Source: an uncultured Alphaproteobacteria bacterium (GTDB lineage: Bacteria; Pseudomonadota; Alphaproteobacteria; Rhizobiales; Ancalomicrobiaceae). Taken from it: DNA of 64,000 nt. The stretch is from positions 1 to 64,000 of the forward strand of contig CALMFH010000155.1 in NCBI GenBank assembly GCA_937864925.1, read 5' to 3'. Of this stretch, positions 16,579 through 26,206 are shown in pieces. How positions within the stretch are numbered: the first letter of the stretch is position 1; each line of letters opens with the position of its first letter. The translations under genes were made by a program, and so were the position numbers. The notes beneath the pieces are model-generated. The model searched no databases and was not told the origin of the DNA. It saw only the letters and a list, made by a program, of their open reading frames with translations.

Positions 16579-17546
16579 CTGTCCATCCTCGCGCCGGTCT
16601 GCTTGAAGCAGCGAGTGGAGAAGAGGATACGGTGCGGGATCGGTTGGCTCCAGCGCGCGAGGAGGGCCGCCGCCTCGCCTTCGACGGTGGCGCGGTCACG
16701 GCCATGGATCATGGCGTAGAGCCGATAGGGCCAGCGCTCGCCCGCCGGACGGCGGCGATAGAGCAGGGTGACGGTCGGAGAGCCGAGGAAGGCCTCGGCG
16801 AGGGCGTCGACCCGGGTCTCGTCGATGTCGCAGACCACCATGGCGTTGGCGGAGAAGCCGAGTGGGCGATGGCGGACGATGTAGCCGACGCGCTTGACGA
16901 TGCCGGCGGCGAGAAGGTCGTCGAGCATGGCCGGGACGTCGGCTTCCGCAAGGCCGAGGTCGGCGGCAGCGGCGGCGAAAGGCCGCGAGACGAAGGGCAG
17001 GCCGTCGGCGAGCGCTGCGATCAGACTCTTTTCCGCCGCGGTGGCGGGACGCTTCGCCGTCGAATGATCGTGTGGCCGATAGGGACCGTCGAGGGCGAAG
17101 CCGAGGTCGATGCGATACTCGCGCTCGAGCCGGAGATCGAGGATGTCGCAGCCGGTGGCGATCCGCAGCCGGTCGAGGGCGGCGTCGACCGCCGGTCGGT
17201 CGGCGCCGGTGGCGACGAACCAGATCGGCAGCTCGGGGTGTTCGCGCTCGTAGTTGTGGTTGACGCCGGGTTCGGCCGAAACGATCTCGGCGACTTCGTC
17301 GATGCGGGTGGCGGGGCAGGCGACGGCGGCCAGCGTCGAGGCGCCGGCGGTGTTGGGCCGCACCACCAGGCCGAGACGCGAGACGACGCCGCGGGCGTGC
17401 ATCTCGATCGAGGCCTCGATCACCGTCGCCTCGTCGACACCGAGTTCGGCGGCGATCGCCGCGAACGGGCGGGTGGCGAGCGGCAGGCCGCGTTGCCAGC
17501 CGTCGAGGAGGCGTTTCTGCAGCGGCGAGAGCAGGGGCGCATGCAT
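16575..17546 (-). CDS. nirDL: NirDL fusion, siroheme decarboxylase
   Basis: A 323-residue protein formed by two AsnC-like units in tandem. The first (about residues 5-150) carries HNYEREHPELPIWFV (NirD type), and the second (about 165-323) carries VRHRPLGFSANAM and PYRLYAMIHG (NirL type). The fused DL form is common in alphaproteobacteria. It catalyses decarboxylation of siroheme with NirG and NirH. Just four bases separate it from nirF. Confidence 0.88.
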   Translation of the reverse strand: MHAPLLSPLQKRLLDGWQRGLPLATRPFAAIAAELGVDEATVIEASIEMHARGVVSRLGLVVRPNTAGASTLAAVACPATRIDEVAEIVSAEPGVNHNYEREHPELPIWFVATGADRPAVDAALDRLRIATGCDILDLRLEREYRIDLGFALDGPYRPHDHSTAKRPATAAEKSLIAALADGLPFVSRPFAAAAADLGLAEADVPAMLDDLLAAGIVKRVGYIVRHRPLGFSANAMVVCDIDETRVDALAEAFLGSPTVTLLYRRRPAGERWPYRLYAMIHGRDRATVEGEAAALLARWSQPIPHRILFSTRCFKQTGARMDR

Positions 17547-17550
17547 GGCG

Positions 17551-18759
17551 TCACACTCCGAGCCGGTGGGCGCGCGGGGTGAAGAAGATGCCGGACGGGC
17601 TCTTCGCGGAGATTTCGGCGATCTTGGCGAAGGTCCGCGTTTCGTGGATGTCGATGCGGTTCCGGTCGCGCACCGAGATCCAGACCTCGTGGCCGCGCGG
17701 GGTGAATTCGAGATGCAGCACCGCCGGGCCGGGCACGAACGCGTGCACCACCTTCAGGCTCGGCACATCGATCACCTCTACGGTGTCGTTCACCGGGTGG
17801 GCATAGTTCACCCAGACCTGACGGCCGTCGGGGCGGGCGACGCAGAAGACCGGCTGGCCGTGGACGGGAATGCGCCCGACCTCGCGGAAGCTGTTGCGAT
17901 CGACCGCGAGCACCTCGTGGCGGCCGACGGCGGGGATGAGCAGCAGATCACCGGCCGTGCCCCAGCCTTCCATGTGCGGCATCTTGTAGACCGGCAGCGG
18001 TTGTTCGCCCTTGCCGTAGCCGGCGAGGACCTTCTCGGGGCGCGCCCCGGCGGTCCACAGGTCGAGGCGGGTCAGGGCATCTTCGCCGAACAGACCGGCG
18101 ATGTACCAACGCCCGTCCGAGGTGGCGACACCGTCGTAGGGCAGGCGGCCGATGCCGGGGTACCTGGTCAGTTTCGGGGCGCGGGCGTCGGTGAAGTCGC
18201 CGATCCAGATCTCGTCGCCGTCGAGCAGCGACCAGGCGAAGGTGCGGAAGGGCAGATCGACGAGGCCGACGGTCTTCGAGGGCGCGCCCTTGGCATCGAT
18301 CGCCGGCACGTCGGCGACCATTTCCAGCGTCTCGGTGTCGAAGACACGGACGCCGCCGGGGGTGTAGTTCGACACGGCGACGAGCTTGCCGTCGTCGGAG
18401 ATGGCGCCGCCGATGGCGTTGCCGCCCTGAACGATGCGCTTGACGATCGAGGCGGTGAGCAGGTCGACCTTGGTGAGACCGCCGTCGCGGCCGAAGACGA
18501 AGGCGTAGCGCTCGGAGCGATCGAAGACCAGCGAGGCGTGGCTCATGTCGCCGAGGCCGTCGATGCCGGCGAGAACGGCACGAGCGGTGGTGTCGACGAG
18601 GAGGAGCGAGCCGGTGGCGCGCTCGACGACGAGGCCGAGGTCGCCGGTGCCGCGCAGCAGCGGTTCGGCGGCGGTCGCGGCGGTGGGCACGAGGCCGGCG
18701 GCCAACCCCGCACCGGCGGCGCGGAAGAGACCGCGGCGGGAGGTCGAGGCGGAGGTCAT
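17551..18759 (-). CDS. nirF: NirF, heme d1 biosynthesis protein
   Basis: A 402-residue propeller protein, a paralogue of the NirS d1 domain without the c heme. The N-terminus carries a twin-arginine-type signal (SRRGLFRAAGAG, about residues 7-18), so it is likely periplasmic, where it binds dihydro-d1 on the way to NirN. Propeller strands such as VSNYTPGGVRVFD and MPHMEGWGTAGD match the family. It overlaps the end of nirC by four bases. Confidence 0.9.
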   Translation of the reverse strand: MTSASTSRRGLFRAAGAGLAAGLVPTAATAAEPLLRGTGDLGLVVERATGSLLLVDTTARAVLAGIDGLGDMSHASLVFDRSERYAFVFGRDGGLTKVDLLTASIVKRIVQGGNAIGGAISDDGKLVAVSNYTPGGVRVFDTETLEMVADVPAIDAKGAPSKTVGLVDLPFRTFAWSLLDGDEIWIGDFTDARAPKLTRYPGIGRLPYDGVATSDGRWYIAGLFGEDALTRLDLWTAGARPEKVLAGYGKGEQPLPVYKMPHMEGWGTAGDLLLIPAVGRHEVLAVDRNSFREVGRIPVHGQPVFCVARPDGRQVWVNYAHPVNDTVEVIDVPSLKVVHAFVPGPAVLHLEFTPRGHEVWISVRDRNRIDIHETRTFAKIAEISAKSPSGIFFTPRAHRLGV

Positions 18760-19103
18760 CGCGGTAGTCCCCGCTTCAAGGTTTCGGCGATGAACAGTGC
18801 GTCGTCCTGGGAGATCAGCCCTTTCCAGGGCGGCATCGGCGTGCCGGCGATGCCGTCGAGGATGATCTCGGCCAGCACCTCGACCGAACGATCGGACACG
18901 TTCTCGGGCAGCAGCGGCTTGCCGAGGCCGCCCTGGAGGGTGAGGCCGTGGCAGGAGCCGCAATCCTGGATCAGGAGATGGGTCAGGCGCTCGCGCGTCG
19001 CCGGATCCGGTTCGGAGCGGGCGGCGGAGATCGGCGTCGCGGCGAGAGACGCGGCGACCGCGAGGATGGCGAGGCCGGTCGGCAGGGTGGCGCGGCGGAT
19101 CAT
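18756..19103 (-). CDS. nirC: NirC, small periplasmic monoheme cytochrome c
   Basis: A 115-residue cytochrome with a signal peptide (about residues 1-28), heme motif CGSCH (48-52) and a distal Met in GTPMPPW. NirC can donate electrons to NirS and has been linked to the last steps of d1 maturation. Overlaps both neighbours by four bases. Confidence 0.88.
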   Translation of the reverse strand: MIRRATLPTGLAILAVAASLAATPISAARSEPDPATRERLTHLLIQDCGSCHGLTLQGGLGKPLLPENVSDRSVEVLAEIILDGIAGTPMPPWKGLISQDDALFIAETLKRGLPR

Positions 19104-19582
19104 TTCGGCGCGCCCTCCACGGTGAGGCGGCCACGCATCCAGGGATGGGGGCCGCAGACGTAGTCGTGGTCGCCCTCGGCGAGGTCGGCCGGCTGCTCGA
19201 AGGTCTCGTCGGGGAAGAAGCGCGGGCTCTCGGGGCGGCCGTCGGTGCGGAACCAAACCGAATGGGAGGTGCGCTTCTCGACGTTGACGAAGACGACCTT
19301 CCGACCGGCCTTCACGGTGAGCCGCTCGGGGCAGAAGACTTCCTTCCAGATCGCGACGGCGACCGTGCCTTCGCCGATCGGGTGGTCGGCGAGCCAGTCC
19401 TTCAGCCGGGGCTCGGCCTCGGCGCAGATCGCGGCGCGCTCCTCGGGGGAGAGCTTCGCTTCCTGGCCCGAGGCGGGGACGCCGGCGAGAGCGAGGAGGC
19501 CGAGGCCCGCCATGACCGCCACTCGTGAGCGCTGCGACCGCTGGGGGTGGTCGTGACGCCGGAGCCTGATGAGGGCGGTCAT
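19100..19582 (-). CDS. secreted cupredoxin of the nir operon
   Basis: A 160-residue protein with a basic N-terminus, a hydrophobic export segment (about residues 21-38) and a C-terminal plastocyanin-like fold. Likely type 1 copper ligands are the His in RTSHSVW and the Cys, His and Met in YVCGPHPWMRG. Its place between the NirT fusion and nirC suggests a mobile copper electron carrier or a copper-storing accessory for the cytochromes. A GTG at 19597 overlapping the upstream stop is an alternative start, but ATG 19582 has the better ribosome site (GAAGAGA). No standard nir symbol fits. Confidence 0.75.
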   Translation of the reverse strand: MTALIRLRRHDHPQRSQRSRVAVMAGLGLLALAGVPASGQEAKLSPEERAAICAEAEPRLKDWLADHPIGEGTVAVAIWKEVFCPERLTVKAGRKVVFVNVEKRTSHSVWFRTDGRPESPRFFPDETFEQPADLAEGDHDYVCGPHPWMRGRLTVEGAPK

Positions 19583-19593
19583 GGCGGATCTCT

Positions 19594-21426
19594 TCACTTC
19601 TTGGTGGCGACGATCTCGGCATCGCCGACGTCGAGGCCGAACTTCAGCGCCAGCGACACATGGTGGAAGCGGGCGGCAGCGTGGTCGTCGTGCAGAGCGA
19701 TGCCGATGATGTAGGTCTTGCCGGGTTCGATGGCCAGTTCCTTGTCGGTGCCGGCCTTGAGCGAGCGCGACATGGTCACGGTCCAGGTGTCGCCGTCGAG
19801 CGTGCCGGTGGCGTCGATCGGGCTGCCGCCCTCCATGATGCGATCGGCCAGCACGTAGCCGTGTTCGGGCGCGGCGCCGGAGCGGAAGCGCATCAGGTCG
19901 AGGAAGGAACCGGCCTTCAGCAGGGCGTCGATCTCGGCGGCCGGCTTCAGCTTGTTCCAGCCGCCGCGGGTGCCCGAATCACCCTTGAGGTCGACTTCGG
20001 TACGGGTGTCGGCGAGGTACTTGCGGACGCCGTCGGTGAGATTGAGCTCGGCCGGGCCGGCCTTCAGGGCGTCACCCTTTGGGGTGTCGGGCATGGAGCG
20101 GGCGTCGGAGTGGCACGAGGTCCAGCAGCCGGCCTGGTCGATGCGCTCGATGCCTTCGGCCTTGGAGAGCGTCACGGCGAGCTTGACCTGATTGGTCGGA
20201 TCGAGCTTGCCACCCTCGGCGAAGGGCGCCGGTGTGTGGGCGGCGTTCTTCCACTGGAAGCGGAAGTGCAGTTTGTCGGCGTCGTAGACGACCTGGACAC
20301 CGACATCGACGTTGCCGCGCTTGCCGGGAATGGGGGTCGGCTCGGCCTTCTCACCGGAGACGATCTTGGCGCCCATCTCGCGGGTTTCCTTGAGATGGCA
20401 CTCAGCGCAGCGGTCGCCGGACTTCAGATAGGTGCGGGCGCCGCCGTGGTCTCGGCCGGTCTGGACCCACTCGTAGGAAGCGATGCCGGGGTAGAAGAGG
20501 TTGACCTTCTGAACCTTGACGCCGGCCCAGTCGATGCCGCCGGTCGCGGCCGGAGCGGCAGCGGGGGCCGGAGCCGCGGCGGCAGCGGGGGCTGCGCCAT
20601 CGGCCGGCTTGGCGGCGGCGACGGCGGCGGCGATCTTGGCCTGCGCCGCCTTCTCGATCTCGGCCCTGGCCTCGGTGATCTTGTTGGAGGCCAGTGTCTC
20701 GGCGGCGGCGGCGATCTCGGCGTCCTTGGCCTTGGCGGCGGCGGCCTCCTTGGCTTCGGCGCGGGTGAGGCCGTCCTTGTAGGTCGCCGGGATCGGGCGG
20801 GCGAAAGCGGCGACCGGCTTCTCCAGCGCTTCCATCTCGGCGTCGGTCAGGCGGTCACGGACGTTCTTGTGGGCGATGCCCTTGTGGCAGTCGATGCAGG
20901 TGTTGCCGGATTCCATCGCCGCCATGTGCTGCTTGCGGGCCCGCGGGCGCTGGTTCTCCGGGTTCATGCCCTCGAAGGTGTGACAGTTGCGGCACTCCCG
21001 GCTGTCGGAGGCCTTCATCCGGTCCCACTCGTGTTTGGCGAGGGTGAGACGCTTGGCGTCGAACTTCTCGGGTGTCGAGATCGAGCCGGTGAGCTTGCCC
21101 CAGACCTCCTGGGACGCCTGGATCTTGCGCAGGATCTTGTGGGTCCAGTCCTTCGGAACGTGGCAGTCGGAGCACACGGCGGAGACGCCGGTGCGGTTGG
21201 CCGCGTGGATGGTGCCCTCGTACTCCTTGAACACGGTGTCGCGCATCTCGTGACAGGAGATGCAGAACTCCTTGGTGTTGGTCGCTTCCATCGCGGTGTT
21301 GAAGCCGCCCCAGAAGACGATACCGGCGATGAAACCGCCGACGGTCAGCGTCAGGATGGACCAGGAGACGCTCGGCCGACGCAGGGTGGCCCAGAGCGAC
21401 GACAATGTTCCGAAGAGGCCCGCCAT
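19594..21426 (-). CDS. NirT/NapC tetraheme quinol dehydrogenase fused to an ethylbenzene-dehydrogenase-like heme domain
   Basis: A 610-residue fusion. Residues 1-190 are a NapC/NirT cytochrome with one N-terminal membrane anchor (about 22-42) and four hemes (CISCH 55, CSDCH 85, CRNCH 145, CIDCH 177). An Ala/Lys/Glu-rich helical linker and Ala/Pro hinge (about 220-297) lead to a periplasmic domain (about 298-610). That domain has CAECH (340), the unusual CX3CH site CWTSCH (434), and beta strands like the heme b/c domain of DMSO-reductase-family gamma subunits. NirT-type proteins carry electrons from quinol to periplasmic reductases, so it likely feeds NirS directly or via the cupredoxin and NirC. 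Confidence 0.85.
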   Translation of the reverse strand: MAGLFGTLSSLWATLRRPSVSWSILTLTVGGFIAGIVFWGGFNTAMEATNTKEFCISCHEMRDTVFKEYEGTIHAANRTGVSAVCSDCHVPKDWTHKILRKIQASQEVWGKLTGSISTPEKFDAKRLTLAKHEWDRMKASDSRECRNCHTFEGMNPENQRPRARKQHMAAMESGNTCIDCHKGIAHKNVRDRLTDAEMEALEKPVAAFARPIPATYKDGLTRAEAKEAAAAKAKDAEIAAAAETLASNKITEARAEIEKAAQAKIAAAVAAAKPADGAAPAAAAAPAPAAAPAATGGIDWAGVKVQKVNLFYPGIASYEWVQTGRDHGGARTYLKSGDRCAECHLKETREMGAKIVSGEKAEPTPIPGKRGNVDVGVQVVYDADKLHFRFQWKNAAHTPAPFAEGGKLDPTNQVKLAVTLSKAEGIERIDQAGCWTSCHSDARSMPDTPKGDALKAGPAELNLTDGVRKYLADTRTEVDLKGDSGTRGGWNKLKPAAEIDALLKAGSFLDLMRFRSGAAPEHGYVLADRIMEGGSPIDATGTLDGDTWTVTMSRSLKAGTDKELAIEPGKTYIIGIALHDDHAAARFHHVSLALKFGLDVGDAEIVATKK

Positions 21427-21466
21427 GGGTCCGGCTCCTAGCGATGGGCGACGAACAGAGGAGTGG

Positions 21467-21494
21467 TCCCCCGGGGGCCTGGGCCCCCGGGGGA
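21467..21494 (-). terminator. 28-base near-perfect palindrome after nirS
   Basis: TCCCCCGGGGGCC and GGCCCCCGGGGGA form a 13-bp all-GC-rich stem with a two-base loop in the 78-base gap after the nirS stop. It lacks a following T-run. It most likely caps abundant nirS mRNA and reduces read-through to the lower-demand downstream genes. Confidence 0.55.
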
Positions 21495-21504
21495 GAGCAA
21501 GGCA

Positions 21505-23208
<1,704 letters not shown>

Positions 23209-23258
23209 CTACAGGGACCGAACGACCCGACAGTTGGTCACGAATCCGTGAGTCCGCC

Positions 23259-23272
23259 TTGAGAACCGTCAA
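23259..23272 (-). promoter_or_regulatory. FNR/DNR/NnrR-type box upstream of nirS
   Basis: On the minus strand this reads TTGAC-GGTT-CTCAA, matching TTGAT-N4-ATCAA at eight of ten positions with the correct symmetry. Its centre lies 66 bases before the nirS ATG, consistent with an activator at about -41.5 and a 25-base leader. It is also 40 bases before the divergent gene at 23306. Confidence 0.65.
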
Positions 23273-23305
23273 GACTGCGTCTCTACGGAAGGCGAAGATC
23301 GGAAA

Positions 23306-23770
23306 ATGACGTCGGAACGTTCCAAAGCCCTGAGGATCGGCGCGATCGCGGCTTCGTTGGCCGCGGTCGTCGTCGCCGTCCCGGGGGCCGGAGCCGAAAC
23401 TACGACACTCGGCGCGCTCGAGAAGGCGGCGGCGAGCGCGCCCGCCATGCAGGGACACGATGCCGAAGCGCGGATGCGCGATCCCGACGCCGAAGACCGC
23501 TGGCGACGGCTGTTCTTCGAGCCGGCGGGGCGGGAGGAGGGCGAGGCACAGGTTTCCTGCGACCACCGCATCGCCAAACGGCCCGACGTCGACGGCGGGG
23601 CGGCGGCGGTGGTGATCGCGTGGGATCCGGCGACCGGCCGGGTTCTGTTGCGCCGCTGGGAGATCGCGGCGGGTGCGTCGATCGACCTCGACGCGATCAC
23701 CGAACGGCTGGTCGCCGCGGCACCGGCGGGATCGGCCGTCGACGGGCTCGCCTTCCGGCGCTGCCGATGA
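23306..23770 (+). CDS. secreted protein of unknown function, divergent from nirS
   Basis: A 154-residue protein with a clear signal peptide (residues 1-30, cut near GAGAETT) and no recognised domain. Its mature part has two Cys (one in VSCDHR, one near the C-terminus) that could form a disulfide. The ATG follows GGAAGGCGAAGATCGG. It diverges from nirS across 106 bases that contain the FNR-type box, so anaerobic co-regulation is possible. I do not recognise the family. Confidence 0.65.
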   Translation: MTSERSKALRIGAIAASLAAVVVAVPGAGAETTTLGALEKAAASAPAMQGHDAEARMRDPDAEDRWRRLFFEPAGREEGEAQVSCDHRIAKRPDVDGGAAAVVIAWDPATGRVLLRRWEIAAGASIDLDAITERLVAAAPAGSAVDGLAFRRCR

Positions 23771-23828
23771 CAGGATCGCCGGCGGAGAGGTGTGCCTCCG
23801 GCCGCCTCGGGGTCGGGAGACCGCGACG

Positions 23829-24128
23829 ATGCTGTTCATGGTGATCGAACGGTTCCGGGACGCCGACATGATCCCGGTCCACCAGCGGGTCCGATCGGCC
23901 GGCCGGATGTTGCCGGAGGGGCTCGAGTACATCGACAGCCGGGTCGAGCCGAACTTAGCCCGCTGCTTCCAACTGATGCGCTGCGACGATCTGCGGCTCC
24001 TGCAGGACTGGGTGCTGCAGTGGCGTGGGCTCGGGGTGTCGTTCGAGATCGTGCCGGTGGTGGGCAGCGCCGAGACACGGGCGGTGGTGGCGCCGCTGCT
24101 CGATCGGCTGGAGGCGGAGAAGGGCTAG
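23829..24128 (+). CDS. DUF3303 family small protein
   Basis: A 99-residue cytoplasmic protein with the family pattern MLFMVIERFRD, GRMLPEGLEYIDS and RCFQLMRCDD, which predicts a compact ferredoxin-like alpha/beta fold. DUF3303 proteins are widespread and have no established function. It follows the secreted protein gene by 58 bases on the same strand and may be cotranscribed with it. Confidence 0.75.
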   Translation: MLFMVIERFRDADMIPVHQRVRSAGRMLPEGLEYIDSRVEPNLARCFQLMRCDDLRLLQDWVLQWRGLGVSFEIVPVVGSAETRAVVAPLLDRLEAEKG

Positions 24129-24228
24129 GTGAGGCGCGGCGACGTTCGATCGAGCGGTTTTCTCGGGGATCGATCATGGTCTAGTCTGCCGCCTTCCCGT
24201 GACCCGATCCCCGCCACCGAGAGACCCC

Positions 24229-25398
24229 ATGTTCGAGACCCTCGCCGAGCAACCCGCCGACGCCCTTCTCGCCCTCATCGGCCTCTTCCGCGACGATCCG
24301 CGGCAGGGCAAGCTCGATCTCGGCGTCGGGGTCTATCGCGACGAGACCGGCGCCACGCCGATCATGGCGGCGGTGAAGGAGGCCGAGCGCATCCTGCTCG
24401 AGACCCGCACCAGCAAGTCCTATCTCGGGCCGGAAGGTGACCTCGCCTACGTCGATCTCCTCAAGCCGATCGCCTTCGGTGCCGATCCGGGGCCGCGGCT
24501 GACGGGCGTGCAGACACCGGGCGGCACCGGCGCGCTGAGGCTCGGTGCGGAACTGATCGCCATGGCGAAGCCGGGCGCGCGGGTGCTGGTCGGGACGCCG
24601 ACCTGGCCCAACCATGCGCCGATCATCAAGGCGACCGGGCTCACCCTCGTCGCCCACCCGTTCTTCGACGTGGCGACGCAGACCCTCGATTTCGCGGCGT
24701 TGACTGCGGCGATCGCCGCCTCGGCTCCGGGCGACGTGGTGCTGCTGCACGGCTGTTGCCACAACCCGGCCGGCGCCGACCTCTGCGATGCGCAATGGGA
24801 CGACCTCGCCCGCCTGCTGGCGGAACGCGGCGTGACCCCCTTCGTCGATCTCGCCTATCAGGGGTTGGGGCGCGGCCTCGACGCCGATGCCTACGGCACC
24901 CGCCGGTTGATGACGACACTGCCGGAGGTGCTGGTCGCCTATTCCTGCGACAAGAACTTCGGCCTCTATCGCGAGCGGGTAGGGGCGCTCTATGCGCTCG
25001 CCGCCGACGAGGCTTCGGCGGCGGCGGTGAAGTCCAACATGGCGGCACTCGCCCGGGTGAACTGGTCGATGCCGCCGGATCACGGCGCGGCGATCGTGCG
25101 CACCGTGCTGGAGAGCGCCGAGCTGACCGCGATCTGGCGCGACGAACTCGACCGTATGGGAGCGCGGGTCCGGGCGGTGCGGGCCGCGCTGGCGGACGCG
25201 GAGCCGAAGCTCGCCTGGATCGCCGACCAGCAGGGCATGTTCTCGACCCTGCCGCTCGCCAGATCGCAGATCGAGCGCCTGCGCCTCGACCACGGGGTCT
25301 ACATGGCGGGTTCGGGGCGGATCAATCTCGCCGGTCTCCGGGTCGGCGACGTGCCTGCCTTCGTCGAGGCACTGGCGGCGGTCGGGTTCCCGGGCTGA
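24229..25398 (+). CDS. aromatic amino acid / aspartate aminotransferase (class I)
   Basis: A 389-residue PLP-dependent aminotransferase of the AspC/TyrB group. Landmarks are LDLGVGVYRDE, the GGTGALRLG phosphate-binding turn, HGCCHNPAGAD, and the PLP lysine in SCDKNFGLYRERVG. The usual Ser before the Lys motif is partly replaced (SCDK instead of SxSK). Substrates are probably aromatic amino acids or aspartate with 2-oxoglutarate. It has no evident tie to denitrification and is probably a housekeeping gene beside the cluster. Confidence 0.88.
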   Translation: MFETLAEQPADALLALIGLFRDDPRQGKLDLGVGVYRDETGATPIMAAVKEAERILLETRTSKSYLGPEGDLAYVDLLKPIAFGADPGPRLTGVQTPGGTGALRLGAELIAMAKPGARVLVGTPTWPNHAPIIKATGLTLVAHPFFDVATQTLDFAALTAAIAASAPGDVVLLHGCCHNPAGADLCDAQWDDLARLLAERGVTPFVDLAYQGLGRGLDADAYGTRRLMTTLPEVLVAYSCDKNFGLYRERVGALYALAADEASAAAVKSNMAALARVNWSMPPDHGAAIVRTVLESAELTAIWRDELDRMGARVRAVRAALADAEPKLAWIADQQGMFSTLPLARSQIERLRLDHGVYMAGSGRINLAGLRVGDVPAFVEALAAVGFPG

Positions 25399-25401
25399 GG
25401 C

Positions 25402-25454
25402 GGTCGACCACCGGCCGCGATGGGTGGTGAACGACGACCGGGGCGTGGTCGACC
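25402..25454. repeat. 10-bp inverted repeat between convergent genes
   Basis: GGTCGACCAC (25402-25411) pairs with GTGGTCGACC (25445-25454) across a 33-base loop, in the gap between the aminotransferase and the convergent cytochrome b gene. It may act as a weak bidirectional terminator. Confidence 0.3.
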
Positions 25455-25510
25455 CGCGCCCCCGGTTCCGAAGGGTGTTCCGATTCATGGCGGAGCTCCC
25501 CCGGCGCAGC

Positions 25511-26206
25511 TCACTTGCCGAGCAGGCCGGACCTCTCCTCTTCGAGGTAGGCGATCTCGGCCGGGGTCAGTTCGATCGAATCGTAGCCGGTGATCATCGT
25601 CCGGACGTAGTGGGTCACCGTCTTGCCGGTGGTGGTCATGTAGACGTGGATGACGACGAAGGTGATCATCAGGAAGGCCGCCGCGGTGTGGACGAAGGCG
25701 ACGATCGGCAGGCCGAGGGTGCCGATCGCCCAGGACGCCCACCACGGATAGGTCAGATAGACGATACCCGACGACCACAGCGCCGGGCCGATCATCACCA
25801 TGAAGAACAGATAGGCGAGGGACTGCAAAGCGTTCTGCTTGCGCCGGAGCGTCTTCGAATAGGGATGAGGGGCGCCGGTGAGGATGCCCCAGGCGTAGAA
25901 GCGGATCACCGCCGGAAGCCCCGAGATCTGGGGCAGGTACTGTTTCCACTGGCCGGTGGTGAAGTGCCAGAAGGTGGTGAAGATCCACAGCACGATCAGT
26001 GCGATCGCCGCCCACGAGTGGATCGTCACCGCGGTCGAGAACTTCACGAACGGCAATGTGCCGTGGACCGCGAAGCCCGATAACGCCAGGACGAAGATCA
26101 GGATCGCCTGTGACCAGTGCCAGAAGCGCTCGTAGCGGGAATAGATCATCACCGAGCGCTTGGTCTTGACCGGAGGGGTGCCGGCCGCCATCGAAAGATC
26201 GGTCAT
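25511..26206 (-). CDS. cytochrome b561-type membrane subunit partnering the octaheme cytochrome
   Basis: A 231-residue integral membrane protein with four main spans (about residues 33-50, 62-82, 125-150 and 165-190) and His residues placed to bind two b hemes (ERFWHW, TIHSW, FWHF, VHTA, IHVY). It resembles the cytochrome b subunits of thiosulfate reductase and Ni-Fe hydrogenase. Its start overlaps the stop of the octaheme cytochrome gene by one base, so the two form an operon. It would connect the membrane quinone pool with the periplasmic octaheme protein. Confidence 0.85.
   Translation of the reverse strand: MTDLSMAAGTPPVKTKRSVMIYSRYERFWHWSQAILIFVLALSGFAVHGTLPFVKFSTAVTIHSWAAIALIVLWIFTTFWHFTTGQWKQYLPQISGLPAVIRFYAWGILTGAPHPYSKTLRRKQNALQSLAYLFFMVMIGPALWSSGIVYLTYPWWASWAIGTLGLPIVAFVHTAAAFLMITFVVIHVYMTTTGKTVTHYVRTMITGYDSIELTPAEIAYLEEERSGLLGK

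Noticed and set aside
17254-19125. A 623-codon plus-strand frame opposite nirF and nirC
   Set aside because: The minus strand carries unmistakable NirF and NirC with correct overlaps; the plus frame is low-complexity shadow sequence.
24229-25398. The aminotransferase as part of a specialised denitrification or aromatic pathway
   Set aside because: It is a standard class I enzyme with no operon link to either block, so I treat it as a general metabolic gene.
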